Shown here piece after piece: positions 5,505 to 11,864 of a DNA stretch of 12,677 bases. The notes beneath the pieces were generated by a model. The model ran no database searches, was not told the DNA's origin, and saw only the letters and a program-made list of their open reading frames with translations. Position numbers and translations under genes: made by a program. Where the stretch lies: assembly GCA_019348445.1 (NCBI GenBank), contig JAHWJK010000043.1, positions 1-12,677 on the forward strand. The letters are read 5' to 3'. This stretch comes from Actinomycetota bacterium (lineage in GTDB: Bacteria > Actinomycetota > CADDZG01 > WHSQ01). Positions within the stretch are counted from its first letter, which is position 1; every line of letters starts with the position of its first letter.

Positions 5505-6659
5505 GTGGCGCGGTTGACGAGCGGAGACCTGTCCGGAGCGGTGGCCGATCTCGGCGTCCTGGTCCCGTTGGCGGCTGCTCTGGTTCTCGTGAACGGCGTG
5601 CAGCCCGGCCCGTTGTTGATCGGTGCCGGAGCGCTCGCGCTGGGGGCCGGTCTCTTCTTCAGGATCCCGTTCCCGGTTCAGCCGCTCAAGGCCCTGACCG
5701 CGCTCGCGGTCGCGCAGGGTGTTGCACCAGAGATCATTCATGCCGCCGGCCTCGAGATCGGAATCTTGTTCGTCGTGCTCGGAGCAACCGGAGTGGCCGA
5801 CCGCCTCGCGATCTTGTTCACGAAAGACGTCATCCGCTCCCTTCAGTTCGCGGTGGGCATACTGCTCGTCGTAAGCGCCGTTCGACTCTCGGTCGAACCA
5901 CCCGCCGTATTCGGCGCGACCTTTGGTGACGAATGGGTCGTGCTCCTGACCGTCGCCGTGGTCGTTGTGGTTGCAGTCGCGAGTCGTTTCGAGTGGAATC
6001 CCGCGGGAGCGCTTATCCTGCTTGGCGGCGTCGTGGCCACGTCGGCGATCGCGGCGCCGGCGGTTGGACCACCTGCGTTCAACCTACCGGCGCTGTCGCT
6101 GCCTCCCTTGTCGGTCTTTGGCAGCGCCTTTTTATTGCTCGTGATCCCTCAGGTCCCGCTCACGTACGGAAACGCGATCGTCGGCGTTAGCGATCTCGCC
6201 GCGGAGCAGTTCGGTACGAGAGCGATCAGGGTGACACCTCGAGCCGTCGCCTTGAGCTGCGGCCTCGGGAACGTCGCTTCCGCGGTCATCGGTGGGATGC
6301 CGATGTGCCACGGGTCCAGCGGATTGTCCGCGCACGTTCGTCTCGGCGCGCGGTCGCACGCGATGAACGTGCTTTTGGGGACGACGCTGATCGTGGTGGG
6401 CCTCGTTTATTCGGAGCATGTGATCGCACTCTTCGGCGTACTGCCGGTCTGGGCGCTGGCCGGTTTCCTCGCGTATGCGGGCATGCGACATGCGGTTCTC
6501 GTCGCCGACCTCCGCGGCAAACGCCTGGCGATCGCGATCGTCGCGGGGACGGCAGGTGTTGCCACCGGCAACCTGATCTTCACGACGGCGCTCGCTATCG
6601 CGAGTGAGTTCGGAGCTCGGTTGTGGCGGCGCCGCGACGCGGTACCGTCACGTGTATGA
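5505..6659 (+). CDS. Putative molybdate/sulfate transporter (MOT1 family)
   Basis: This 384-residue integral membrane protein has about ten to twelve hydrophobic segments. It matches the MOT1 family of molybdate transporters, related to SulP anion carriers but without a STAS domain. Signature motifs are present: GDLSGAVADLGVLVPL at residues 7-22, FPVQPLKALTALAVAQG at 56-72, and GGMPMCHGSSGLSAHVRLGAR at 263-283, the last in two family-typical halves. Eukaryotic MOT1 proteins move molybdate with high affinity; for bacterial members sulfate remains possible, so the substrate is inferred. The GTG start at 5505 begins directly at the conserved first motif. The C-terminus is a short basic tail (RLWRRRD). 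Its TGA overlaps the ATG of the following acidic small protein. No molybdenum-cofactor gene lies in the window. Confidence 0.88.
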   Translation: MARLTSGDLSGAVADLGVLVPLAAALVLVNGVQPGPLLIGAGALALGAGLFFRIPFPVQPLKALTALAVAQGVAPEIIHAAGLEIGILFVVLGATGVADRLAILFTKDVIRSLQFAVGILLVVSAVRLSVEPPAVFGATFGDEWVVLLTVAVVVVVAVASRFEWNPAGALILLGGVVATSAIAAPAVGPPAFNLPALSLPPLSVFGSAFLLLVIPQVPLTYGNAIVGVSDLAAEQFGTRAIRVTPRAVALSCGLGNVASAVIGGMPMCHGSSGLSAHVRLGARSHAMNVLLGTTLIVVGLVYSEHVIALFGVLPVWALAGFLAYAGMRHAVLVADLRGKRLAIAIVAGTAGVATGNLIFTTALAIASEFGARLWRRRDAVPSRV

Positions 6660-6832
6660 GCACCGACGACAAGAACCGCGACGAGCACGACGAGAGCGTC
6701 CCCGACCGGGTCCCCGCGATCGAGTCGACCGACGAGGAAGACGACGAGGACAAGGACAAGAAGGAGAAGGACGCGACCGTCGACCACACCTCGGAGCAGT
6801 CGATGGACGGAAGCGATCCGCCCGCGTGGTGA
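6656..6832 (+). CDS. Small acidic protein (58 residues) ending in SDPPAW
   Basis: This 58-residue protein is almost entirely charged, with a run of Asp, Glu and Lys in residues about 22-40, and is predicted to be disordered and soluble. Its ATG overlaps the transporter TGA (ATGA), so it is probably translated by coupling. The C-terminus, SMDGSDPPAW, resembles a short ending (SFPASDPPSW-like) that I recall on many small bacterial proteins of unknown role, which supports it being a real gene. An in-frame ATG at 6623 would add 11 residues of transporter-overlapping sequence and is less likely. Its stop is one base from the stop of the convergent Rv2629-like gene. No function can be assigned. Confidence 0.72.
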   Translation: MSTDDKNRDEHDESVPDRVPAIESTDEEDDEDKDKKEKDATVDHTSEQSMDGSDPPAW

Positions 6833-6833
6833 A

Positions 6834-7931
6834 TTAGGTCGCGTACCTGAGCAGCGCCCCAACACCCTCTCGGGGCCCGTGCTGGTCGCCTACGTCCGGG
6901 ATCACGATGACCCGGGCTCCCGTGCCGAACGTTGCGCGGACCAGAACGTCGGCGGCGTCGGCTTCCTCGATGTCGTCGATGCCGAGTCCTTCCAGCGTTG
7001 CTCGATCCACCGATGCCTGTGTCAGGTCCGATCTCGAGAAGTACGCCTTGTCGTCCACGCGACCCGGCGAGATCAGCAAGCTGTCGACCTGCGCTTTGCC
7101 AAGCGCAGACAAAGTCGCGGCGACGCCTTCCACGGCCAAGTCGTTCTGCCCGCGTTCCTCCTGGAACTTCTCGAGCGTTCGTTCGACCGACTGCCCGACC
7201 CACGCGGCCGCAGCCTTGTCGAGCTCTTCCTGTATGTCTTGCAGCTCATGCGGCTCGGTCGAGAGCTCGAACGAGGTCGCTTCGATCTCCTGTGGGATGT
7301 GCTCCTTGATGAACTGGATCGAGCGGACATCCCCGGCGATGACGACGAATTCGATGTCCTCGACCGAGACGATCTTCGAGAGTTCGTCGACTACGGATCT
7401 GGCGTTCGCTTCCCACGTGTTCTCCGCTCGGTTCTGGAACCGGCGCTGCGACCAACCTCCCGGATGCACCTTCATGATCGGGTCGTCGTCACCTTCGACC
7501 TCGGTCGTGTCCTCGACGTGATGGCCGGTGATGACGTGGATCTCGGCCCCCTTGCGGTCGGATAGGACCACTGCGTAACGCGGGTTGTCCTGCTGCCATT
7601 CGAGCAACCGGACGATCCGAGGCGTCTGAGCGACCGTGATCGAGTCCGCGATGCGGCGCGAGAGGAACCGTCGTAGGAACACGTTTTCGCCCGCGGTGAA
7701 CGCAACCAGCCCGTTCCCTTTGCGGTGCGAACCCGCCACGAGGTCGTCGAGCGCGGCGAGGGCTTGCTCGGGAGCGCCCTTCTCCGCGGCCTCCTCGCGC
7801 ATCCCGCGCCATCTCAGCGCGAGCTCGTCGGGTGCGTCCTCCGATGTGCCTTCGGTATTCAGGTACACAGAGACGAACGGGCCTTGCTGATCGAACAGTG
7901 TCCTGAGGTCGGCGTTATAACTCTGCGTCAT
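6834..7931 (-). CDS. Rv2629-like protein, bacterial eRF1-superfamily (baeRF2/Vms1-like)
   Basis: This 365-residue protein resembles mycobacterial Rv2629 and the bacterial eRF1-related families. The middle region has the strand pattern RYAVVLSDRKGAEIHVITG (residues 118-136), followed by KVHPGGWSQRRFQNRAEN (154-171). That GGWSQRR loop occupies the place of the peptidyl-tRNA-hydrolysing GGQ loop of release factors and the GxxQ loop of Vms1. A helical segment and a C-terminal L7Ae-like part follow (DADVL-type DAADVLVRATFGTGARVIVIP near the end). By analogy it may act on peptidyl-tRNA of stalled or damaged ribosomes; this is not shown for the family as a whole. The frame stays open to 8189, but conserved sequence starts at MTQSYNADLRTLF, so 7931 is preferred. 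A GGGAGG lies 12 bases upstream. The gene is divergent from the coiled-coil gene. Confidence 0.82.
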   Translation of the reverse strand: MTQSYNADLRTLFDQQGPFVSVYLNTEGTSEDAPDELALRWRGMREEAAEKGAPEQALAALDDLVAGSHRKGNGLVAFTAGENVFLRRFLSRRIADSITVAQTPRIVRLLEWQQDNPRYAVVLSDRKGAEIHVITGHHVEDTTEVEGDDDPIMKVHPGGWSQRRFQNRAENTWEANARSVVDELSKIVSVEDIEFVVIAGDVRSIQFIKEHIPQEIEATSFELSTEPHELQDIQEELDKAAAAWVGQSVERTLEKFQEERGQNDLAVEGVAATLSALGKAQVDSLLISPGRVDDKAYFSRSDLTQASVDRATLEGLGIDDIEEADAADVLVRATFGTGARVIVIPDVGDQHGPREGVGALLRYAT

Positions 7932-7972
7932 CGCGTTCCTAAGCCTCCCGGATCTGCTTGTTTCCCTGGGTG

Positions 7973-8000
7973 TTGCCCGCAAACCGCCTGCGACTAACCT
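7973..8000 (+). promoter_or_regulatory. Promoter of the coiled-coil gene (-35 TTGCCC, -10 TAACCT), leaderless type
   Basis: TTGCCC (7973-7978) and TAACCT (7995-8000) are separated by 16 bases, and the ATG at 8007 follows the -10 by six bases. This is the best complete promoter in the window. Transcription would start on or next to the ATG, and there is no ribosome site. Confidence 0.6.
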
Positions 8001-8006
8001 GCCCGC

Positions 8007-8708
8007 ATGGACGTTGATGGGGCTCTGGACGGACTCTTTTCGAAGCCGCTCGACACGTTCACCGAGGCGCGGAACGCTCTCGTCGCCGACGCGAAGAAGG
8101 CGGCCGACGACGACGCCGCGCGCTCGATCAAGCAGCTCAAGAAACCGACGATCGGCGCGTGGACCCTCAATCAGCTCGTTCGTCGACATCCCGACGTCAT
8201 GTCGGAGTTGGTCGAGGTTCGCGATCGCCTCGAGAACGCTGGATCACCGAAAGAGCTTCGGGACCTGTCTGGTCGCCGCCGCGAGCTGGTCACGGAATTG
8301 ACGGTTCTCGCGAAAGAGATCCTCGAGGACTCTCCGTACGAGGCCTCTCACGCGACGTTAGAGAAAGTGTCGCAAGGGCTGCTCGCCGGGGGCAGCGATG
8401 AGGAGCGTGAGCTTCTGCAGAAGGGGCGGCTCAGCCGCGAGCCGTCGTCGCCGGGCCTCGAAGCGTTCGGGTTCGAAGCGGGAGGCGTGGCCGCCGCGCC
8501 GTCGGTTTCTCTCAAGGAGCAGCGCGAGGTGCAGAAGCTACGCCGCGACGCCGAACGCCTTCAGCAAGAGGCAGCGCGCCTCGAGCAAGAGGCCGCGTTC
8601 GCAGAAGAGCAGGCGCGTCGTGCGCGTGAAAAAGCCGATGACGCTCACCGAGACGCCGAATCGGCACGCGAGAAAGCCGACGAGGCGGCCGAAGCCGCGG
8701 GGCTATAG
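8007..8708 (+). CDS. Coiled-coil protein of unknown function
   Basis: This 233-residue soluble protein has two parts. Residues 1-110 are helical, with an FTEARNALVADAKKAADDDAAR segment and a KKPTIGAWTLNQLVRR block (46-60). I recall that combination from conserved hypothetical proteins of actinobacteria. Residues about 168-232 form a long, highly charged coiled coil rich in Ala, Glu, Arg and Gln, with heptad-like KLRRDAERLQQEAARLEQE repeats. There are no transmembrane segments and no cysteines. A scaffold or oligomerisation role is possible but not shown. The ATG at 8007 is supported by a promoter placed for leaderless translation. Its TAG forms a palindromic CTATAG double stop with the convergent VWA gene. 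Confidence 0.8.
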   Translation: MDVDGALDGLFSKPLDTFTEARNALVADAKKAADDDAARSIKQLKKPTIGAWTLNQLVRRHPDVMSELVEVRDRLENAGSPKELRDLSGRRRELVTELTVLAKEILEDSPYEASHATLEKVSQGLLAGGSDEERELLQKGRLSREPSSPGLEAFGFEAGGVAAAPSVSLKEQREVQKLRRDAERLQQEAARLEQEAAFAEEQARRAREKADDAHRDAESAREKADEAAEAAGL

Positions 8709-10037
8709 CTCGCGGGCGATGAAGTCCTCTAGCTGCCGGAGCGTGCGGACCTCCACCATCCGGTCGACGTAGGCGGCGTACTCCGAAGCTGCAGAGTCAC
8801 CCGTATCCCAGTCTCCGATCGGTTCCGGATTCAGCCAGAACGTGTGGCGCGCCTTCTTCGACAGAGCCTTCAGCGCCCACGTCCGGCGCGACCGGTAGTT
8901 GTTGCGGGCGTCGCCGAGGATGAGCAAGGTGGCGCGCGGGCCGATCTCGTTGCCGTAGGTCTCCCAGAAGCTCTCGAGAACGCTGCCGTAGTCGCTGTGC
9001 CCGTCCCCGGAAACGACATCGGCCTCTTCGTTCATACGGTCTACGGCCGCGACGAAATCCTCGTCGTCGAAGAAGTCGGTGACCTCGTCGATCGAATCGA
9101 CGAAGGCGAACGAACGTACCCGTGAGAACTGCGCAGCCAGGGCATGAGTCAGCATCAAAGAGAACCGGGCGAAGCGCGCGACGGAGCTGGAGATGTCGCA
9201 CAGCACGATCAGCTCGGGACGATGCGGGACGCGGTGACGGAATTCGGTGTCGAACGGCACGCCGCCGGTCGACATCGAATGACGGACCGTACGGCGGATG
9301 TCTAATGCGCCCCTTGTCGAGCGCCGCCGCTTCATCGCGACGCGTGTGGCGAGTTTGCGAGCCAGCGGCCGGATCGCTTTTCTCAGTTCGGCCATATCCG
9401 CGGTCGCGCTGAGGAATGGCAGGTCCTCGATGACCGGGGTCACCGCGTAGCGAGCGACGGCGGCCGGTCCTCGCTGCTCCGCGACGCGCCGGCGCGTCTC
9501 GGCGAGCGACAACCGGCGAAAGTCGCGCACGCGTGCTTCGAATTCGTCGCGTTGCAGTCGTCGTTCGATCTCGGAAGCCGCAGGATCCGGCTCGAAGCGT
9601 TCGAGCAGCGACTGGATGTCGAGTGTCCGCATGACCTGATAGTTGGAATACCAATCGCCGGAAGGCGAATTCTGTAGTCGGCCGAAGTTAGCAACGGCAC
9701 GCCGCGCGATGTCGCCGAGCGCAGCAACGTCCCCCGTAACGAGTGCATCGAACAGCTCGTCGCGCAGCGCGTCGTGTTCGGCGGGACGATCCTCGTCCTC
9801 GCGCGGTTCGGACGCGGGTCCACGGCCGGTGGCGAAGTACAGCTCGAAGAGCGTGTCGAACGCGTGCCGATGCGAGTCCGACTTGATCATCGTCGCAGCG
9901 AGAGCGGATCGGACGCCGTCCTTGTCGACGAATTCGACATGTTTGATCGCGTTCAGCGCATCGATCTCTTCACTTACCGCGACGGGGATCCCCGCACCCC
10001 GCAACGCGTCGGTCAGCTCGAGGAGGCGATCAAGCAT
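8703..10037 (-). CDS. VWA-domain protein, CoxE-like
   Basis: This 444-residue protein matches the CoxE-like VWA family, partner of MoxR-type AAA+ ATPases. The N-terminal half is helical and begins with RLLELTDALRGAGIPVAVSEEIDA; it includes an acidic, low-complexity stretch (residues 77-88). The C-terminal half, from about 273, is a von Willebrand A domain with an intact metal-ion site: Asp281, Ser283 and Ser285 in CDISSSV, Asp349 in HSDYG (the usual Thr position lies close by), and Asp376 in LGDARNN. In CO dehydrogenase systems CoxE with the ATPase CoxD helps mature the active site. Here no dehydrogenase genes are nearby; the divergent neighbours are oxidase genes. Its start overlaps the end of the MoxR gene by eight bases, so the two are probably co-translated. 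Confidence 0.92.
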   Translation of the reverse strand: MLDRLLELTDALRGAGIPVAVSEEIDALNAIKHVEFVDKDGVRSALAATMIKSDSHRHAFDTLFELYFATGRGPASEPREDEDRPAEHDALRDELFDALVTGDVAALGDIARRAVANFGRLQNSPSGDWYSNYQVMRTLDIQSLLERFEPDPAASEIERRLQRDEFEARVRDFRRLSLAETRRRVAEQRGPAAVARYAVTPVIEDLPFLSATADMAELRKAIRPLARKLATRVAMKRRRSTRGALDIRRTVRHSMSTGGVPFDTEFRHRVPHRPELIVLCDISSSVARFARFSLMLTHALAAQFSRVRSFAFVDSIDEVTDFFDDEDFVAAVDRMNEEADVVSGDGHSDYGSVLESFWETYGNEIGPRATLLILGDARNNYRSRRTWALKALSKKARHTFWLNPEPIGDWDTGDSAASEYAAYVDRMVEVRTLRQLEDFIAREL

Positions 10038-10893
10038 CCAGGTGGTCGGTCGCCTTCGTGATGTCGGTCTGGTATTTGAGCAGGACCGGCATCGTCTGCC
10101 TCAGCGTTTCGGGATCGATAGTGGTGATGCTGAGGTGCAGCAGCGTCCGCGCCCAGTCGAGCGTTTCCGCGATCGACGGCGCCTTCTTCAGTTCGAGCTC
10201 GCGGATCGATCGGACCAGCCGCACGATTTGCTCGGCCAGCGTCTCCGATAGTTCCGGTACGCGCGCGAGGACTATCGCTTTCTCCCGCTCGACATCCGGG
10301 TAATCGAGGTACAGATACAGGCACCGTCGTTTCAACGCTTCCGATAGCTCGCGTTCGTTGTTGGAGGTCAGCACGACGTACGGCCGCACTCTCGCCTCGA
10401 CGGTGCCCATCTCGGGGATCGTGATCTGCCAGTCGGAGAGGACCTCGAGCAGCAATGCCTCAGCCTCGAAGTCGAGCTTGTCGATCTCGTCGATCAACAG
10501 GACGACCGGATCGTCGGATCGCAGTGCCTTCAGCACCGGGCGCTCGAGCAGGAACTCCTCATCGAAGATGTCGTCGGACAGCTCGTCCCACGACGTCCCT
10601 TGTCCGGCTTGGATGCGCAGCAGTTGCTTCCGATAGTTCCACTCGTACAGAGCCTTCGTTTCGTCGACGCCCTCGTAACACTGCAACCTCACGAGTGGGA
10701 GCTTCGACGAAGCGGCGACGGCTTTGGCCAACTCCGTCTTGCCGACACCTGCCGGCCCCTCGACGAGCAGTGGTTTGCCGAGTCGATCGGCGAGGTGGAC
10801 GACGGTCGCTATGGACGAGTCCGCGAGGTAACCGACACTCTCGAGCCGCGTCCGAACGTCGTCGATCCCGCTGAAGCGGAACTCTTCGGCCAT
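10030..10893 (-). CDS. MoxR-family AAA+ ATPase (CoxD-like)
   Basis: This 287-residue AAA+ ATPase has Walker A GPAGVGKT (46-53), Walker B VVLLIDEID (130-138), sensor 1 around SNNE (177-180), and candidate arginine fingers at Arg189/Arg190 in LKRRCLYLYL. MoxR ATPases with a VWA partner act as chaperones that insert metals or cofactors, or assemble complexes. It is cytoplasmic, with no membrane segment. It forms an overlapping pair with the VWA gene downstream, and its target is unknown. The start is preceded by TACGAT six bases upstream and no Shine-Dalgarno sequence, so it is probably leaderless. Only 41 bases separate it from the divergent oxidase subunit II gene, which makes the oxidase a candidate client; this is inference from position only. 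Confidence 0.94.
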   Translation of the reverse strand: MAEEFRFSGIDDVRTRLESVGYLADSSIATVVHLADRLGKPLLVEGPAGVGKTELAKAVAASSKLPLVRLQCYEGVDETKALYEWNYRKQLLRIQAGQGTSWDELSDDIFDEEFLLERPVLKALRSDDPVVLLIDEIDKLDFEAEALLLEVLSDWQITIPEMGTVEARVRPYVVLTSNNERELSEALKRRCLYLYLDYPDVEREKAIVLARVPELSETLAEQIVRLVRSIRELELKKAPSIAETLDWARTLLHLSITTIDPETLRQTMPVLLKYQTDITKATDHLDA

Positions 10894-10899
10894 CGCAGA

Positions 10900-10905
10900 A
10901 TCGTA
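10900..10905 (-). promoter_or_regulatory. Leaderless-type -10 box of the MoxR gene
   Basis: The minus strand reads TACGAT, then six bases (TCTGCG), then the ATG at 10893. The expected -35 position, 17 bases upstream, falls at 10923-10928, on top of the ctaC -10. Confidence 0.55.
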
Positions 10906-10921
10906 GATGGAGTGAGGCTTC

Positions 10922-10927
10922 TAAGCT
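10922..10927 (+). promoter_or_regulatory. Leaderless-type -10 box of ctaC
   Basis: TAAGCT is followed by seven bases and the GTG at 10935, with ATG codons next in frame at 10938 and 10941. The expected -35 position (10899-10904) coincides with the MoxR -10. The only nearby purine-rich site ends about 17-20 bases from these codons, too far to be a normal ribosome site. Confidence 0.5.
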
Positions 10928-10934
10928 TCCCGGC

Positions 10935-11864
10935 GTGATGATGGTGGCGGCCCCTTCCATCCTCGACCCGGCAGGACCGGGCGCCCGTCTCATCGAGTCG
11001 TTGTGGTGGCCGATGTTGTGGATCTCCACCGCAGTGTTCGTCATCGTTTGCGTCTTCTTGCTGAGGGCGATGGCGCGCGGGCGCCGCGACGGTTACGAGT
11101 CCCTCGACCGGCGCGAACCGAGGTGGGGCGAACCCTTCATCGCCATCGCGGGCGTCTTCATCCCGGCTCTGATCCTCGCCGGCGTTTACGTGTACTCGCT
11201 GCGCCAGATGGACGTGCTCTCCGACATCGGCGATGACGCGTCTTACGAGATCGAGGTCGTGGCTCGGAATTGGTGGTGGGAGGCGCGCTATCCGAACGGT
11301 GCGGTGACCGCGAACGAGATCCACATCCCGGCGGGGGAGCCGGTGCGGCTGAAGCTCACTGCCGCCGACGTCATTCACAGCTTCTGGGTCCCCGAGCTAC
11401 AGGCGAAGACGGATCACGTGCCCGGACACGACAACTACATGTGGATCGAGGCCGACGAGCCGGGACGGTATCGCGGGCAGTGCGCGGAGTTCTGCGGCTT
11501 GCAACACGCGAACATGATCTTCTACGTCGTCGCAGACGCGCCTGACGTTTTCGACGAGTGGGTCGCGAACGAAGCCGCCGATGCCGATGCCGTCGGGACA
11601 CCCGGCGAACAGCTCTTCCTCGACGCATCGTGCGCCGGTTGCCATACCGTCCGCGGCACCACTGCCGACGGGGATCTCGGACCCGATCTCACCCACCTTG
11701 CGACACGGGAGACGATCGCGGGTGTGGTCGCGAACTCACGCGAGAACCTGCGCGCCTTCAGCGCCGATCCGCACACGTTCAAGCCCGGCGTATCGATGCC
11801 GCCGACCGAACTCTCGCCGGACGAGCTCGACGCGGTCGTCGACTATCTGATGGAGCTCGACTGA
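10935..11864 (+). CDS. ctaC: Cytochrome c oxidase subunit II with fused cytochrome c (caa3 type)
   Basis: Subunit II takes electrons into the terminal oxidase. Two transmembrane helices are seen at residues about 25-47 and 67-90. A cupredoxin domain follows with an aromatic RNWWWEARYP patch and intact CuA ligands: His148 in VIHSFW, then Cys183, Glu185, Cys187, His191 and Met194 in GQCAEFCGLQHANM. A C-terminal cytochrome c domain has CAGCH (233-237) binding heme c and Met288 in GVSMPP as the likely sixth ligand, making this a caa3 oxidase able to receive electrons within its own chain. There is no classical signal peptide or lipobox; the first helix probably serves as signal-anchor. The start could be GTG 10935, ATG 10938 or ATG 10941. 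Its TGA overlaps the ctaD ATG (ATGA). Confidence 0.96.
   Translation: MMMVAAPSILDPAGPGARLIESLWWPMLWISTAVFVIVCVFLLRAMARGRRDGYESLDRREPRWGEPFIAIAGVFIPALILAGVYVYSLRQMDVLSDIGDDASYEIEVVARNWWWEARYPNGAVTANEIHIPAGEPVRLKLTAADVIHSFWVPELQAKTDHVPGHDNYMWIEADEPGRYRGQCAEFCGLQHANMIFYVVADAPDVFDEWVANEAADADAVGTPGEQLFLDASCAGCHTVRGTTADGDLGPDLTHLATRETIAGVVANSRENLRAFSADPHTFKPGVSMPPTELSPDELDAVVDYLMELD

Noticed and set aside
5082..5741. 219-residue minus-strand open frame spanning the membrane protein and transporter start
   Set aside because: Very high in Arg, Glu and Gly with no recognisable motif, and it crosses two better-supported genes; typical of shadow frames in GC-rich DNA.
7932..8189. Longer N-terminus for the Rv2629-like protein (start at 8189)
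   Set aside because: It would run across the promoter and first 60 codons of the divergent coiled-coil gene, and conserved sequence begins at the Met at 7931.
8703..10893. Calling this a CO dehydrogenase (cox) cluster
   Set aside because: Only the MoxR and VWA genes are present; no large, medium or small molybdenum hydroxylase subunit gene appears in the window.
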